Assembly (NCBI GenBank): GCA_947586255.1
Contig: CANPXP010000006.1
Span: 30,992-94,991, forward strand
Direction of reading: 5' to 3'
Length of the DNA stretch: 64,000 bases
From: an uncultured Lachnospiraceae bacterium
Lineage (GTDB): Bacteria > Bacillota > Clostridia > Lachnospirales > Lachnospiraceae
The stretch's first letter is position 1; every line of letters begins with the position of its first letter. The notes under the pieces are model-generated. The model saw only the letters and a program-made list of their open reading frames with translations, was not told where the DNA came from and did not search any database. Below are positions 27,651 to 36,154 of this stretch, one piece after another. A program made the position numbers and the translations under genes.

Positions 27651-28913
27651 TCAAACCTTCAGCGGTTCCCTGTAGAACTCCCTGAATTCCTCATACCCCT
27701 GCGCCGCAAGCTGCTCCTTCTGGAATTTCTTGTTCTTGTTCATGCGGGCCGTGAGCACCTGATCGCCCGTCTCCCGCCGCGCCTGCGCCTCGGCCATGAT
27801 CCCTGCCAGCCGCTCGCCGTCGATACCCTTCTCGATCAGATAGGCGCATTTCCCGCCGGACGCGGGCACCTTGAACCCGCTCTCCATAAGAAGCAGGATA
27901 ATGCGCTCGAAGCCGATGGAAAAACCGCAGGCCGGCACATCGTGTCCCGTGAAGCGCCCCACCATGCCGTCGTATCTGCCGCCGCCTCCGCAGCTTCCGC
28001 CGAACTGCGGCATCGCGATCTCAAAAATCGTGCCCGTGTAATAGGACATGCCCCGCACCAGCGTCGGGTCGAACACCAGCGAAAAGAAATCTCCCTTGAC
28101 GGCCTCCACGCTCTTCAATATCTCCAGAAAGCCTTCCTTAACCTCTCCGTCCAGACCGTCTCCCAACCTGTCGAACAGACAGCGCACCGGCTCTTCGGCC
28201 GTCTTCATCTCCTCAAACAGCGCGAGGAACCTGTCGATCGCGTCCCCGGCGAAACCGGCCTCCCGCAGTTCCTCCTCCACGCCCGCCGCGCCGATCTTGT
28301 CCATCTTGTCCAGCGCGATGAAAACCATGTCGTAATCCTCCTCGGCGAAGCCGCAGTGCGCCGCCGTCGCCTTCAGGATCCGCCTGTCGTTGATGCGGAT
28401 CTGAAAATCCCGGAAGCCCAGCTTGCCCAGCGTCGTCGTCGTAGCGAGAATCAGCTCGATCTCCGCCAGATTGGAGGCCTCGCCCAGGATATCGATGTCG
28501 CACTGCATAAACTGCCGGTACCGCCCTCTCTGGGGCCTGTCCGCGCGCCACACATTGCCCATCTGCAGCGCCTTGAAGGGCGACGGCAGCTCCGACGCGT
28601 GATTGGAATAATAGCGCACGAGCGGCACCGTCAGATCGTACCGAAGCCCGCCGTCCGCCAGATCGTCCTCCGACTGCGCTTCCGCCAGGCGCAGCTTCTC
28701 GCCCCGCTTTAAAATCTTAAAGATCAGCTTCTCGTTCTCGCCGCCCGCCTTGCAGTTCAAATTCGCCAGATTCTCCACGCAGGGCGTCTCGATCGATGTA
28801 AAGCCAAATTTCCCGTAAGTCTCCTTGATGATCCGGATCACATAGTCGCGGATCTCCATCTCCTCGGGAAGGATATCCTTCATGCCCGTCACGGGCTTCT
28901 TGCTCAGTGTCAT
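27651..28913 (-). CDS. hisS: Histidyl-tRNA synthetase
   Basis: A 420-residue class II synthetase with motif 2 (VWRADRPQRGRYRQFMQCD), the His-A motif near GMSYYTGTIFE and motif 3 (ACGFSIGFERIIL). The anticodon-binding C-terminal domain is complete. The leader is about 55 bases, too short for a T-box riboswitch. A good promoter precedes it. It is the first gene of the hisS-aspS-EamA-acyltransferase-SseB-kinase transcript. Confidence 0.97.
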   Translation of the reverse strand: MTLSKKPVTGMKDILPEEMEIRDYVIRIIKETYGKFGFTSIETPCVENLANLNCKAGGENEKLIFKILKRGEKLRLAEAQSEDDLADGGLRYDLTVPLVRYYSNHASELPSPFKALQMGNVWRADRPQRGRYRQFMQCDIDILGEASNLAEIELILATTTTLGKLGFRDFQIRINDRRILKATAAHCGFAEEDYDMVFIALDKMDKIGAAGVEEELREAGFAGDAIDRFLALFEEMKTAEEPVRCLFDRLGDGLDGEVKEGFLEILKSVEAVKGDFFSLVFDPTLVRGMSYYTGTIFEIAMPQFGGSCGGGGRYDGMVGRFTGHDVPACGFSIGFERIILLLMESGFKVPASGGKCAYLIEKGIDGERLAGIMAEAQARRETGDQVLTARMNKNKKFQKEQLAAQGYEEFREFYREPLKV

Positions 28914-28970
28914 AGCGCTCTCCTGTGTCCTTATGATTTTCGGTCATACCGCTTTTATTTTACTGCTACG

Positions 28971-28999
28971 ATTCTACACTGTTTCACGGCTTTTTTCAA
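28971..28999 (-). promoter_or_regulatory. Promoter of the hisS-aspS operon
   Basis: TTGAAA and TAGAAT are separated by exactly 17 bases on the minus strand, about 57 bases before the hisS ATG. The predicted leader is short and shows no T-box or long attenuator. Confidence 0.65.
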
Positions 29000-29053
29000 G
29001 AACGTATACAAAAATTGCGCGGGCAGACTCTTCCCTTCCGTTTTCTTTTCTAG

Positions 29054-29059
29054 TATAAT
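29054..29059 (+). promoter_or_regulatory. -10 element upstream of kduD
   Basis: A perfect TATAAT lies 50 bases before the kduD ATG. The -35 position is poor, which suggests activator dependence or weak basal expression. Confidence 0.45.
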
Positions 29060-29109
29060 GAGAATATCGTATTGCTACACTATACTTTTAAGAAAGACAG
29101 GTGACCATA

Positions 29110-29880
29110 ATGTTTGAACCAGATTTAAGTATGTTTTCTCTCGTCGGCAAAACCGCCCTCGTGACCGGCGCCAACACCGGCCTGGGCCAGGGGATCTGCG
29201 TGGCGTTTGCGCAGGCAGGCGCCAACGTGATCGGCGTGGCGAGGAGAAGCTGCGCGGAGACGGCGGAGAAGATCGCCGCTTTTTCCGGCTCCTTCAAAGA
29301 GGTAATCGCCGATCTGTCGGACAGCGGCGTGATCCCGCACATCGTTGAGGAGGCGGAAAAGGCCTTCGGCCGCGTGGATATTCTCGTGAACAACGCGGGC
29401 ATCATCAAGAGATGCGACGCGGTGGACGTCACCGAGGAGGACTGGGACGCCGTGATCGATCTGAATGAGCGGATGGTATTCTTCCTCTCACAGACCTTCG
29501 CCAAGAAGTGGATCGCCGACGGCAAGGGCGGCAAGATCATCAACATCGCCTCCATGCTCAGCTATCAGGGCGGCATCAGAGTTCCCGCCTACACGTCCAG
29601 CAAGAGCGCCGTTCTAGGTCTCACCAGGGCGTTGGCCAACGAATGGGCTTCCCACAACATCAATGTGAACGCCATCGCTCCGGGTTATATGGCGACCAAC
29701 AACACCAGCAATCTGCGGAGCGACGATCAGCGCAGCGCGGAGATTCTGGGCCGGATTCCCGCCGGGCGCTGGGGCACCCCCGCGGACGTCGCCGGCGCGG
29801 CCGTCTTCCTCGCCTCCGATGCGGCAGCCTACGTGCACGGCTTCACGATCGCAGTCGACGGCGGCTGGCTGGCCAGATAA
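29110..29880 (+). CDS. kduD: 2-dehydro-3-deoxy-D-gluconate 5-dehydrogenase (SDR)
   Basis: A 256-residue short-chain dehydrogenase. The cofactor motif is TGANTGLGQG, the structural motif NNAG, and the catalytic pair YTSSK. The C-terminal GRIPAGRWGTPADVAG...VHGFTIAVDGGWLAR is highly characteristic of KduD, which interconverts 5-keto-4-deoxyuronate-derived intermediates in uronate/pectin catabolism. The ATG is chosen over an in-frame GTG three codons upstream because AGG lies 8 bases from it. No kduI or uronate lyase lies nearby, so it is an orphan of that pathway here. Confidence 0.88.
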   Translation: MFEPDLSMFSLVGKTALVTGANTGLGQGICVAFAQAGANVIGVARRSCAETAEKIAAFSGSFKEVIADLSDSGVIPHIVEEAEKAFGRVDILVNNAGIIKRCDAVDVTEEDWDAVIDLNERMVFFLSQTFAKKWIADGKGGKIINIASMLSYQGGIRVPAYTSSKSAVLGLTRALANEWASHNINVNAIAPGYMATNNTSNLRSDDQRSAEILGRIPAGRWGTPADVAGAAVFLASDAAAYVHGFTIAVDGGWLAR

Positions 29881-29904
29881 GGAACTCCTATCCATGAACA
29901 TGAA

Positions 29905-29943
29905 AAGGGCAGCGAACGGTTTTTCCGAACGCTGCTCTTTTTT
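29905..29943 (+). terminator. Intrinsic terminator after kduD
   Basis: GGCAGCG..CGG and CCG..CGCTGCT pair with one AA/AA internal mismatch, have a T5 loop, and are followed by TTTTTT, 25 bases after the kduD stop. Confidence 0.75.
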
Positions 29944-30001
29944 GACACTGTCTTTATCCCGCCGCGTCTCTTCGTCCGCGGCGCGCCGCCTCGGACCGCA
30001 G

Positions 30002-31258
30002 TCAGCACTCCAGCCGCAGTCCCGGGATCACCAGCGGCGCCGGATCCGAAACTTCCGCGGGGATGTTCTCTTCCCTCAGAAGCTCCATAAACCGCTTCAC
30101 GTAGAGATCCTCCGAAAATTCCTGCAGGAAGCTGAAATCAAAATAACCGTTGCACGCCTGCATCTCGATCATGACGCCTGAATTCAGGACGTCCACGTTG
30201 CTGTACAGCTTCTTCAGATACGGCTCCATCGCTCCCCAGCCGATACGCCCCATATAGCTTACCTTAAATGTGTCGCTGCCGAGTCTCTGCGCCGCGCGCT
30301 GCATGAACTGCAGCTTTTCGGCGTGGGACATCCCCTTAAGCCGCTCGATTGTCTGCAGGTCTTTCCGAACCTGCGCAAGCATGTTCTCCTCCAGTCCCTG
30401 CACCATGATCATGCCGCGGGTGCAGGTGCAGAGTTTCGCCATATCCGCCCCCGTCAGACGTTCCGAATATTTCAGGTGCAAAATCGGCGAGAGGCTCTGA
30501 TGTGCCAGCGGTTTCCCCAATTCCTTGCGCATATTGTGCGCCATGCCGCACACAATCGGGAGCCCCGCATCCGGATAGAGACTCTGCACCGTCCTGTACA
30601 TCAGCACGGAAGTCAGCACGGCCGGGCTCGCGTCATGGGCGCTGGTGTATTTCATATAATCGGACTCCCTGACCCGTATCTGGAACACGGTGCGCTCCCC
30701 CGCGTGCGGGCCCGTCCTCTCCGGAAGACAGAACTGCTTCACGGGCTTGAAGGCGCCCATCGGCTTGATGGATTCCGGCACGGACGCCGGATACGGATCC
30801 TCGAACTCCTCCGGCGCGATCTCGCTGTCCGCAAGCCGGATACCCTGCGGATCCAATGTGATCTTCTCACGCCCGCACAGATAATAGTAAAGAACGGTCT
30901 TGAGCAGCGGGAATATCCCCGCGCCGTCCGTCAGACTGTGAAAAGCGTCCAGATATATAATGTTTTCATAATAGGCAAACGCGACCAGGTGATGATTCGC
31001 CTCCCCGGCGCCGAGGCAGACCGTCTTTCCGCCTCCGCTTACCACCACAGGCGCGTCATTCGGCAGGAGGACATACTCCTCATCCTCAACCGCCGTCTTG
31101 ACGGCAAAATAGGGATAGCGGCGCATCGATGTGTCCACGGCCTGCCGCAGGATCTCTCCGTCGATCGGCTTATCCAGTTCAACTCCGACCCGAAGCGTAT
31201 TTACCAGATTTTCATTCGCCGCATAGAATCTTGGAAGCGCTGAAATTAATTTTGTCAT
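30002..31258 (-). CDS. Condensation/alcohol-acyltransferase-like protein
   Basis: A 418-residue protein. Residues 100-115 contain FHSLTDGAG, the HxxxDG catalytic motif of the CoA-dependent acyltransferase/condensation superfamily (wax-ester synthase, alcohol acetyltransferase, NRPS C domains). The overall two-lobe size also fits. No carrier protein or NRPS genes are nearby, so a stand-alone acyltransferase is more likely than peptide synthesis. It follows the YbaK-type gene by 10 bases with a good GGAG site. Substrate unknown. Confidence 0.7.
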   Translation of the reverse strand: MTKLISALPRFYAANENLVNTLRVGVELDKPIDGEILRQAVDTSMRRYPYFAVKTAVEDEEYVLLPNDAPVVVSGGGKTVCLGAGEANHHLVAFAYYENIIYLDAFHSLTDGAGIFPLLKTVLYYYLCGREKITLDPQGIRLADSEIAPEEFEDPYPASVPESIKPMGAFKPVKQFCLPERTGPHAGERTVFQIRVRESDYMKYTSAHDASPAVLTSVLMYRTVQSLYPDAGLPIVCGMAHNMRKELGKPLAHQSLSPILHLKYSERLTGADMAKLCTCTRGMIMVQGLEENMLAQVRKDLQTIERLKGMSHAEKLQFMQRAAQRLGSDTFKVSYMGRIGWGAMEPYLKKLYSNVDVLNSGVMIEMQACNGYFDFSFLQEFSEDLYVKRFMELLREENIPAEVSDPAPLVIPGLRLEC

Positions 31259-31268
31259 AATTTTTCTC

Positions 31269-31844
31269 CTACTCCTTTTCTTTTCCGCCCGCTTTCGTCG
31301 TCTCTTCGCCGATCAGATGAACGGTTCTGTACTCATGCCCCACTGCCGGGAGAAATATTTCCGTTACGTCCCTTGTCCGCAGCTTCAGACTGGAAGTGCA
31401 CACGCACGGATGGCATCCCAGATATTCCCCCGCCAGGACGTCCTCGTCGATCAAAAGCTGCACCGCGCCTTCCCTGTCGTTCATCAGTCCCATGACACTG
31501 ACCGCACCGGGCTCGATATCCAGATATTTCAGCATATCCTCCGGATCGGCGAAAGACAATCTGGAAGAATCAATCTGCGCCGACAGTTCTTTAGTCTTAA
31601 ACTTTTTGTCCCCCGGCATCATCAGAAGATAGAACCGTGTCTTCTGCCGATTGCAGAGAAAAAGATTCTTGCAGATCACCACATCCAGCACCGCGTCAAT
31701 CTCGTTGCAGGCCTCCATGTTGTCCGCCGTTTCATGGTCGGTCCGCTGATAGCGGATACCCAGCGCGTCCAGGAAATCATAGGTTCTGATTTCCCGCGGC
31801 AGCCTGCCCTCTGTGTTGTCCGGTCTTCCGTCGCACAATTCCAT
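31269..31844 (-). CDS. YbaK/ProX-type aminoacyl-tRNA editing deacylase
   Basis: A 191-residue single-domain protein of the YbaK/EbsC (PrdX/ProXp) superfamily, which hydrolyses mischarged Ala- or Cys-tRNA(Pro) in trans. Typical features are VVICKNLFLC (family VxKxLf strand with the lysine), MPGDKKF, and GCHPCVCTSSLKL near the C-terminus. The N-terminal 25 residues are a short extension. The start has AAGGAG 10 bases upstream. It heads a two-gene unit with the acyltransferase-like gene. Confidence 0.82.
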   Translation of the reverse strand: MELCDGRPDNTEGRLPREIRTYDFLDALGIRYQRTDHETADNMEACNEIDAVLDVVICKNLFLCNRQKTRFYLLMMPGDKKFKTKELSAQIDSSRLSFADPEDMLKYLDIEPGAVSVMGLMNDREGAVQLLIDEDVLAGEYLGCHPCVCTSSLKLRTRDVTEIFLPAVGHEYRTVHLIGEETTKAGGKEKE

Positions 31845-31927
31845 TTTCGAAACGCTCCTTTGTTTCCCGCAGCTATATTGCCGGTAGTACTGCTTTTTTC
31901 AGCTTTTTTTTCTCTCAATATCACTGT

Positions 31928-31933
31928 ATTATA
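31928..31933 (-). promoter_or_regulatory. -10 element upstream of the YbaK-type gene
   Basis: A perfect TATAAT lies on the minus strand about 85 bases before the start. TTGCGC further upstream is the best -35 candidate, but with a 19-base spacer. Confidence 0.35.
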
Positions 31934-31991
31934 TCATTTTATCACAGGCAGGCGCAACAGCGCAAATTTGCTTATAGAATACCATCACAAA

Positions 31992-33080
31992 TCACACACA
32001 CTCTCTCGCCACTACATATTGAACCTCTGCCGAATTATAAGTAATAGTCAAAAACAAATTCCCCTTTTCATTTTCTTGTCTAAAATGAATGCTAATACAG
32101 CCATCGACGTCTTCACTATAACTCTGTAACTCCCAGTCATCTTTTGTTGTAATTTTTATTACGCTGTTTTCCCCATTATAGTCTTTCCAATTCATATCTT
32201 CTGATAACTCATATATACTCTCTATCATATCAAATTGCATCGTTTCATGTATTGTCTCTATAGTATCTTGCGGTAAAATAGGAATGCCATCCGCAATAGC
32301 TGCTACATTATTCCTAACAATAAAAGACGCCTCTCCTAATTCTGGACAATCACGATAGGTGCTGGGCCAATTTTCTTCTGAATCACAATAATCTATCCAC
32401 CTTGATCTGTAGACTGTACCATCCGCTTTTGTCGTACTATCATATATATCATATATACTTACGTGTCCATCCCCGTATGTAAAAATCGGAGTATGAAGTC
32501 CAACATCGCTATATTCATAAGATTCTATTGAAATTCCTAATGCATCAATAATTTCTTCCCAATGAGGCATAAACAAATCATACTCCATAATCTTTATATC
32601 TGCCAGTGAAAAATCTAATTGCACAAGTTGCTTGATAAAGTCTTCCAATTCTGCATTTCCTGTGAGTCCATATCCTTCCTGTAATGTTGCCAATGTCATC
32701 GACAGGTCATCGCTTTGCTGATATGCTCGCGCTTTTCCCAAATAGGCCCTTACATTCATGGGATCTATTGCAATCGCCTTATCAAACTCTATAATTGCCT
32801 GTTCATATTTTTTCTCTTCCAAATAGCGTGCACCCAAATTCAAGTGTCTGCCCACACGATTAACAGGCATACTATAGAATCCAACACCACTTAAAACAGC
32901 CAAAAGCGCTACTGCCGCTACAACCATAATAAGCTTGCCGTGCTTTTTTCCAATAATTTCAGAAATCCTACTAATCGAATCTTTTGCCGAAGAGTTTTTT
33001 ATTGATACTGGAAAATCTACCAGATCCATCTCACTCTCATTTACTTTCATCTGTTTTTGGGGTTTTTGTTCTTTTATCAT
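31992..33080 (-). CDS. TPR membrane protein paralog 1 of the type VII-like locus
   Basis: A 362-residue protein. Residues 1-48 are cytoplasmic and polar, a single helix spans about 50-68 (LIMVVAAVALLAVLSGVG), and two TPR-like units then contain HLNLGARYLEE..YEQAIIEFDKAIAIDPM, a segment shared by five proteins of this locus. The C-terminal 200 residues start with DIKIMEYDLFMPHWEEII, a motif shared with paralogs 4 and 5, and then diverge. Composition is much more AT-rich than the genes to its left. It is the last gene of the locus. Function unknown; an envelope scaffold or sensor is a guess. Confidence 0.75.
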   Translation of the reverse strand: MIKEQKPQKQMKVNESEMDLVDFPVSIKNSSAKDSISRISEIIGKKHGKLIMVVAAVALLAVLSGVGFYSMPVNRVGRHLNLGARYLEEKKYEQAIIEFDKAIAIDPMNVRAYLGKARAYQQSDDLSMTLATLQEGYGLTGNAELEDFIKQLVQLDFSLADIKIMEYDLFMPHWEEIIDALGISIESYEYSDVGLHTPIFTYGDGHVSIYDIYDSTTKADGTVYRSRWIDYCDSEENWPSTYRDCPELGEASFIVRNNVAAIADGIPILPQDTIETIHETMQFDMIESIYELSEDMNWKDYNGENSVIKITTKDDWELQSYSEDVDGCISIHFRQENEKGNLFLTITYNSAEVQYVVARECV

Positions 33081-33238
33081 TCCCTGCTCTTCTCCACAAA
33101 TTCTCCAATAACTATAATATTTCTCTTCCTGTTCATTTTCCTATACTCTCTCTATCAATACCTGACTATCCAAACCCAAAAATTAATCAGTTTTAGATTT
33201 CTAATACTCCACAAAGAATATGGATTTTTAAACTAACA

Positions 33239-34585
33239 TTATTCCCACGGTGCTTGTCCGATAAAATGACTATATTCATCACAAGCTTGAAGCATACCAC
33301 ATGGCTCAGCATTGGACATCTTATTATGTATAACACTGCCTTCCCATTCTCCAGTCCAATTACTATAAACCAATTGTTCATAAGAACCATCTTCTGTAAT
33401 TTGGGGTTGCCGTATTCCATTTTTATATATCGTTTTTATTGCTCTATACGTACCACTATCATACTGATATTCCGTCATTATTGTCCCGTCATACAAATTA
33501 TTCGTCAAATGGCCATTTTCCTGACGTTTCAACTCGAATGTCCACAGGCCGTCAGCAGCCGGATCTACAGCCTTCGAATTGCAAACACTGTGCTGAGCAT
33601 AATCCCCATTAAAATTAAAATTTATAGTATCACAAAGCATAACTCCATCATCTCGAGTCGATTCTACTTCTTCTCCAGTACCAAACATCTCACAATCAAT
33701 TTGATGGCTGAAACTGCTAACCATCCCTCCCAATCCGTTTTCAGGTAAAAAAACAAACGTAATCCTTCCCAGCTCACTTGTCTTCATTCTACTATAATCA
33801 ATATATACATGATAATCTTCATACACAGTCTTTATAAATAAAGACGTCGAATTATTATCCTCTTGTATTCCTTGCTTTAACTCAGGAGAAAATCCTTTTT
33901 GTGAAGCACATTGCCTTGCCAACTCATAAAAATCATCACTCCACAAAATGCTTACTGCATCCATATAATTATCACTCAAACAATCATTGATAATTTCCCG
34001 AAATGCGTCCTGGATTTTTTCATCTAACACCAGCGTTGGATATACTAATTCTTCTGTCTCAGTAATTGGTTGTATATCACTTTCACCACCGCTCACCACA
34101 TCTTTGACAGCATTTATATCATCAAGCATATGCCGTATTCTCTCATCGCCCGTTATTGCATAACCCTTTTCTAAAATTTCTCTCGCTTTAACCCTATTAT
34201 TCGGATAAACCTGGGCAGCTGCCATATAAATATCTACGGCATAATCTATATTTGTATGCAACTCTGATTCTTCTAAAGTTTCCAGTACCGACAACGTTTT
34301 TTCATAGACAGCCAACAACTCATCCTGCTTGTCCCCCATTGCTAAATATGCATTAATAGTGCCTGCATATGCAGGAATACATTTATCATCAATCTGAATT
34401 ACTTTATCAAAAACTACGATAGCCATTTCATAATCTTGGTTCTCCAAATATCTCTGACCAAGATCAAGATTTCTATGCAGACGATTAATGGGCCTATTGT
34501 ATAACACAACACATATAATAGCAATCACTATGACTAGCAATAAGATTATTAATAAATAGTTTTTCTTTTTTTGTACCTGATTCAT
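33239..34585 (-). CDS. TPR membrane protein paralog 2 of the type VII-like locus
   Basis: A 448-residue protein: short basic N-terminus (MNQVQKKK), one strong helix (about 8-28), then the family segment NRLHRNLDLGQRYLEN.DYEMAIVVFDKVIQID and two or three further TPR-like units up to about residue 160. The C-terminal domain differs from the other paralogs; it has alternating hydrophobic/polar strands with DGTIMTEYQYDSGTYR and NGIRQPQITEDGSYE, reminiscent of MORN-like strand repeats. The start is the ATG with GGAGG 7 bases upstream. It is strongly AT-rich. Function unknown. Confidence 0.75.
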   Translation of the reverse strand: MNQVQKKKNYLLIILLLVIVIAIICVVLYNRPINRLHRNLDLGQRYLENQDYEMAIVVFDKVIQIDDKCIPAYAGTINAYLAMGDKQDELLAVYEKTLSVLETLEESELHTNIDYAVDIYMAAAQVYPNNRVKAREILEKGYAITGDERIRHMLDDINAVKDVVSGGESDIQPITETEELVYPTLVLDEKIQDAFREIINDCLSDNYMDAVSILWSDDFYELARQCASQKGFSPELKQGIQEDNNSTSLFIKTVYEDYHVYIDYSRMKTSELGRITFVFLPENGLGGMVSSFSHQIDCEMFGTGEEVESTRDDGVMLCDTINFNFNGDYAQHSVCNSKAVDPAADGLWTFELKRQENGHLTNNLYDGTIMTEYQYDSGTYRAIKTIYKNGIRQPQITEDGSYEQLVYSNWTGEWEGSVIHNKMSNAEPCGMLQACDEYSHFIGQAPWE

Positions 34586-34687
34586 TATATATCCTCCCAT
34601 AATATCATGGCAGTGTCAAAAGCTACCCCTTTTTTATTGCTAAACTTTAATAAAAACCTTGATTTTAAGGGGAATCGCAAATAAAAA

Positions 34688-34820
34688 GAGCATTGACCTC
34701 CCTACTACAATGTATAATGTCATCGACCAAAATCACATCCCAAAAAGGAGCCAATGCTCATGGACATTATGCAATATTTACTCTCTGTAATCCAATATCT
34801 TTACCAGCAAGTCAGCCTTA
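34688..34820 (+). mobile_element. Possible insertion-sequence remnant (5' end of a transposase)
   Basis: A good AAAGGAG site precedes an ATG at 34760 that begins MDIMQYLLSVIQYLYQQ, resembling the start of transposases common in clostridia. After about 17 codons the similarity ends and the frame closes within the neighbouring LRR gene. Upstream, GAGCATTG (34688-34695) and CAATGCTC (34752-34759) form inverted repeats. It lies between two paralogous TPR genes, at the edge of the AT-rich section. Recognition is from memory of the family, so confidence is limited. Confidence 0.4.
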
Positions 34821-34848
34821 CAAGATATCATATTTCTTCCGCCTCTGA

Positions 34849-36054
34849 TCAATACCGCAGATCCTCCACAAATGAAACCGGTGAATAATCAGTGATATTA
34901 TTGCCCGTCAAAGACAACAGTTTCAGATTTTTCAGACCAGCCAGCGGACTGATATCACTGATTGAATCGTCCCATAAGACCAGCCCCTTCAAATTTGACA
35001 TGGCAGCCAACGGAGTAAGATCATTGATCTGATTCCCCTGAATATGCAAATATTCCAGTTGGGACAGGTTTGCTATCGCCTCAATATCACTGTCATCGAT
35101 CTCATTATACGCCATCAACAATTCTTTCAACTGCGACAAAGACGATAGCGCCGTAAGATCACTGATCGGAACGGTATACAGATACAGAGTCTGTAAGTTT
35201 TCTAAACCGGCAAGCGCACTGATATCTTTGATTGGTTCCTGCTCAAGATGCAGGTATTCCAATTTTGTCAGACCGGACAATGCACTGATATCACTGACCT
35301 GCGTCATTCTTATCTGTAAGTGGGTCAAATCTGTCAGTGCCGCCAGCCCGCTGATATCAAGAAGATCTGTGCCGATTATTTCCAGTGTTTTTAAAGACTT
35401 AAAATGCACAATGTCATCCAGAGAACTCCACTGACCCTGATGCGCTGTGTGTGCTTTTTCATCTGTGTCAGTTCCCGTCACAAAGTAATAATCCACATTG
35501 CCGTTTTCATAAGAGCCGCTGTAAGTGAAGTCCTTTATTTCCTCACCCGGTTTCAGAATATAGTCGGCATAAACGATAAGTTCTTCTATCTCGCCGACAT
35601 CACTGGCCCGTATAGTACCAGTCGGCCTCCCCAGATATTCACGTATCATACTTTCAAAAACAGGGTCCTGCCACACGATCGGCTCATACTTGCCGATGCC
35701 TTCCAGCAATCTCTCATCTCCGGTCTTCTCATATCCGATCTGCAATGTCTCGTATGCTTTGTCCAAGTCACCCATGCCCTCATATGCCTGCGCCTTGCCC
35801 AGATATGCCTCCACGCTCATCGGATCGATAGCGATGACCTTGTCGAACTCTACTACCGCCTGCTCATAATTCTGTTCCTCCAAGTACCGCTCACCCAGAT
35901 TCAGATGGCGGCTTGTGCGATTGGCCGGAGTGTTATAGATACCGATGCCGATCAGGACGGCGAATAAAATCACGGCGGCAGCGATGCCCGCTATGATGCC
36001 GCGCTTTTGGAACGGCTTCTTGTCAAATGCTTTTTCTTTTCCCTTTCCCTTCAT
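34849..36054 (-). CDS. TPR-LRR membrane protein, paralog 3
   Basis: A 401-residue protein with a basic N-terminus, one helix (about 20-40), and the family TPR pair (NRTSRHLNLGERYLEEQNYEQAVVEFDKVIAIDPM). A spacer IVWQDPVFESMIREYLG is shared with the LRR kinase of the locus (41666-44767). About eight leucine-rich repeats of 21-22 residues follow (pattern LsgLtkLeyLhLeqnpIkDIsaL), ending DYSPVSFVEDLRY. The ATG with AGGAAGG 4 bases upstream is used. It links the TPR family and the LRR family of the locus and suggests domain shuffling. The ectodomain is probably a protein-binding surface. Confidence 0.85.
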   Translation of the reverse strand: MKGKGKEKAFDKKPFQKRGIIAGIAAAVILFAVLIGIGIYNTPANRTSRHLNLGERYLEEQNYEQAVVEFDKVIAIDPMSVEAYLGKAQAYEGMGDLDKAYETLQIGYEKTGDERLLEGIGKYEPIVWQDPVFESMIREYLGRPTGTIRASDVGEIEELIVYADYILKPGEEIKDFTYSGSYENGNVDYYFVTGTDTDEKAHTAHQGQWSSLDDIVHFKSLKTLEIIGTDLLDISGLAALTDLTHLQIRMTQVSDISALSGLTKLEYLHLEQEPIKDISALAGLENLQTLYLYTVPISDLTALSSLSQLKELLMAYNEIDDSDIEAIANLSQLEYLHIQGNQINDLTPLAAMSNLKGLVLWDDSISDISPLAGLKNLKLLSLTGNNITDYSPVSFVEDLRY

Positions 36055-36083
36055 AATTCCTTCCTCGTCTCTCATATTTTAAA

Positions 36084-36118
36084 ATAAAACTGGTGAAGAC
36101 AAAGTCCACCAGTTTTAT
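36084..36118 (-). terminator. Hairpin between the VWA-FHA gene and the TPR-LRR gene
   Basis: A perfect 12-base-pair stem (ATAAAACTGGTG with CACCAGTTTTAT, 11-base loop) is followed on the minus strand by TTTTAAAA. It probably ends the upstream type VII operon, so the TPR-LRR gene may be expressed separately. Confidence 0.65.
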
Positions 36119-36154
36119 ATTCGGAACACTGTTCTATGCGATTTTCCACACCTT

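Noticed and set aside
28914..28970. T-box riboswitch before hisS
   Set aside because: The leader from the predicted promoter is only about 55 bases and has no T-box sequence or terminator.
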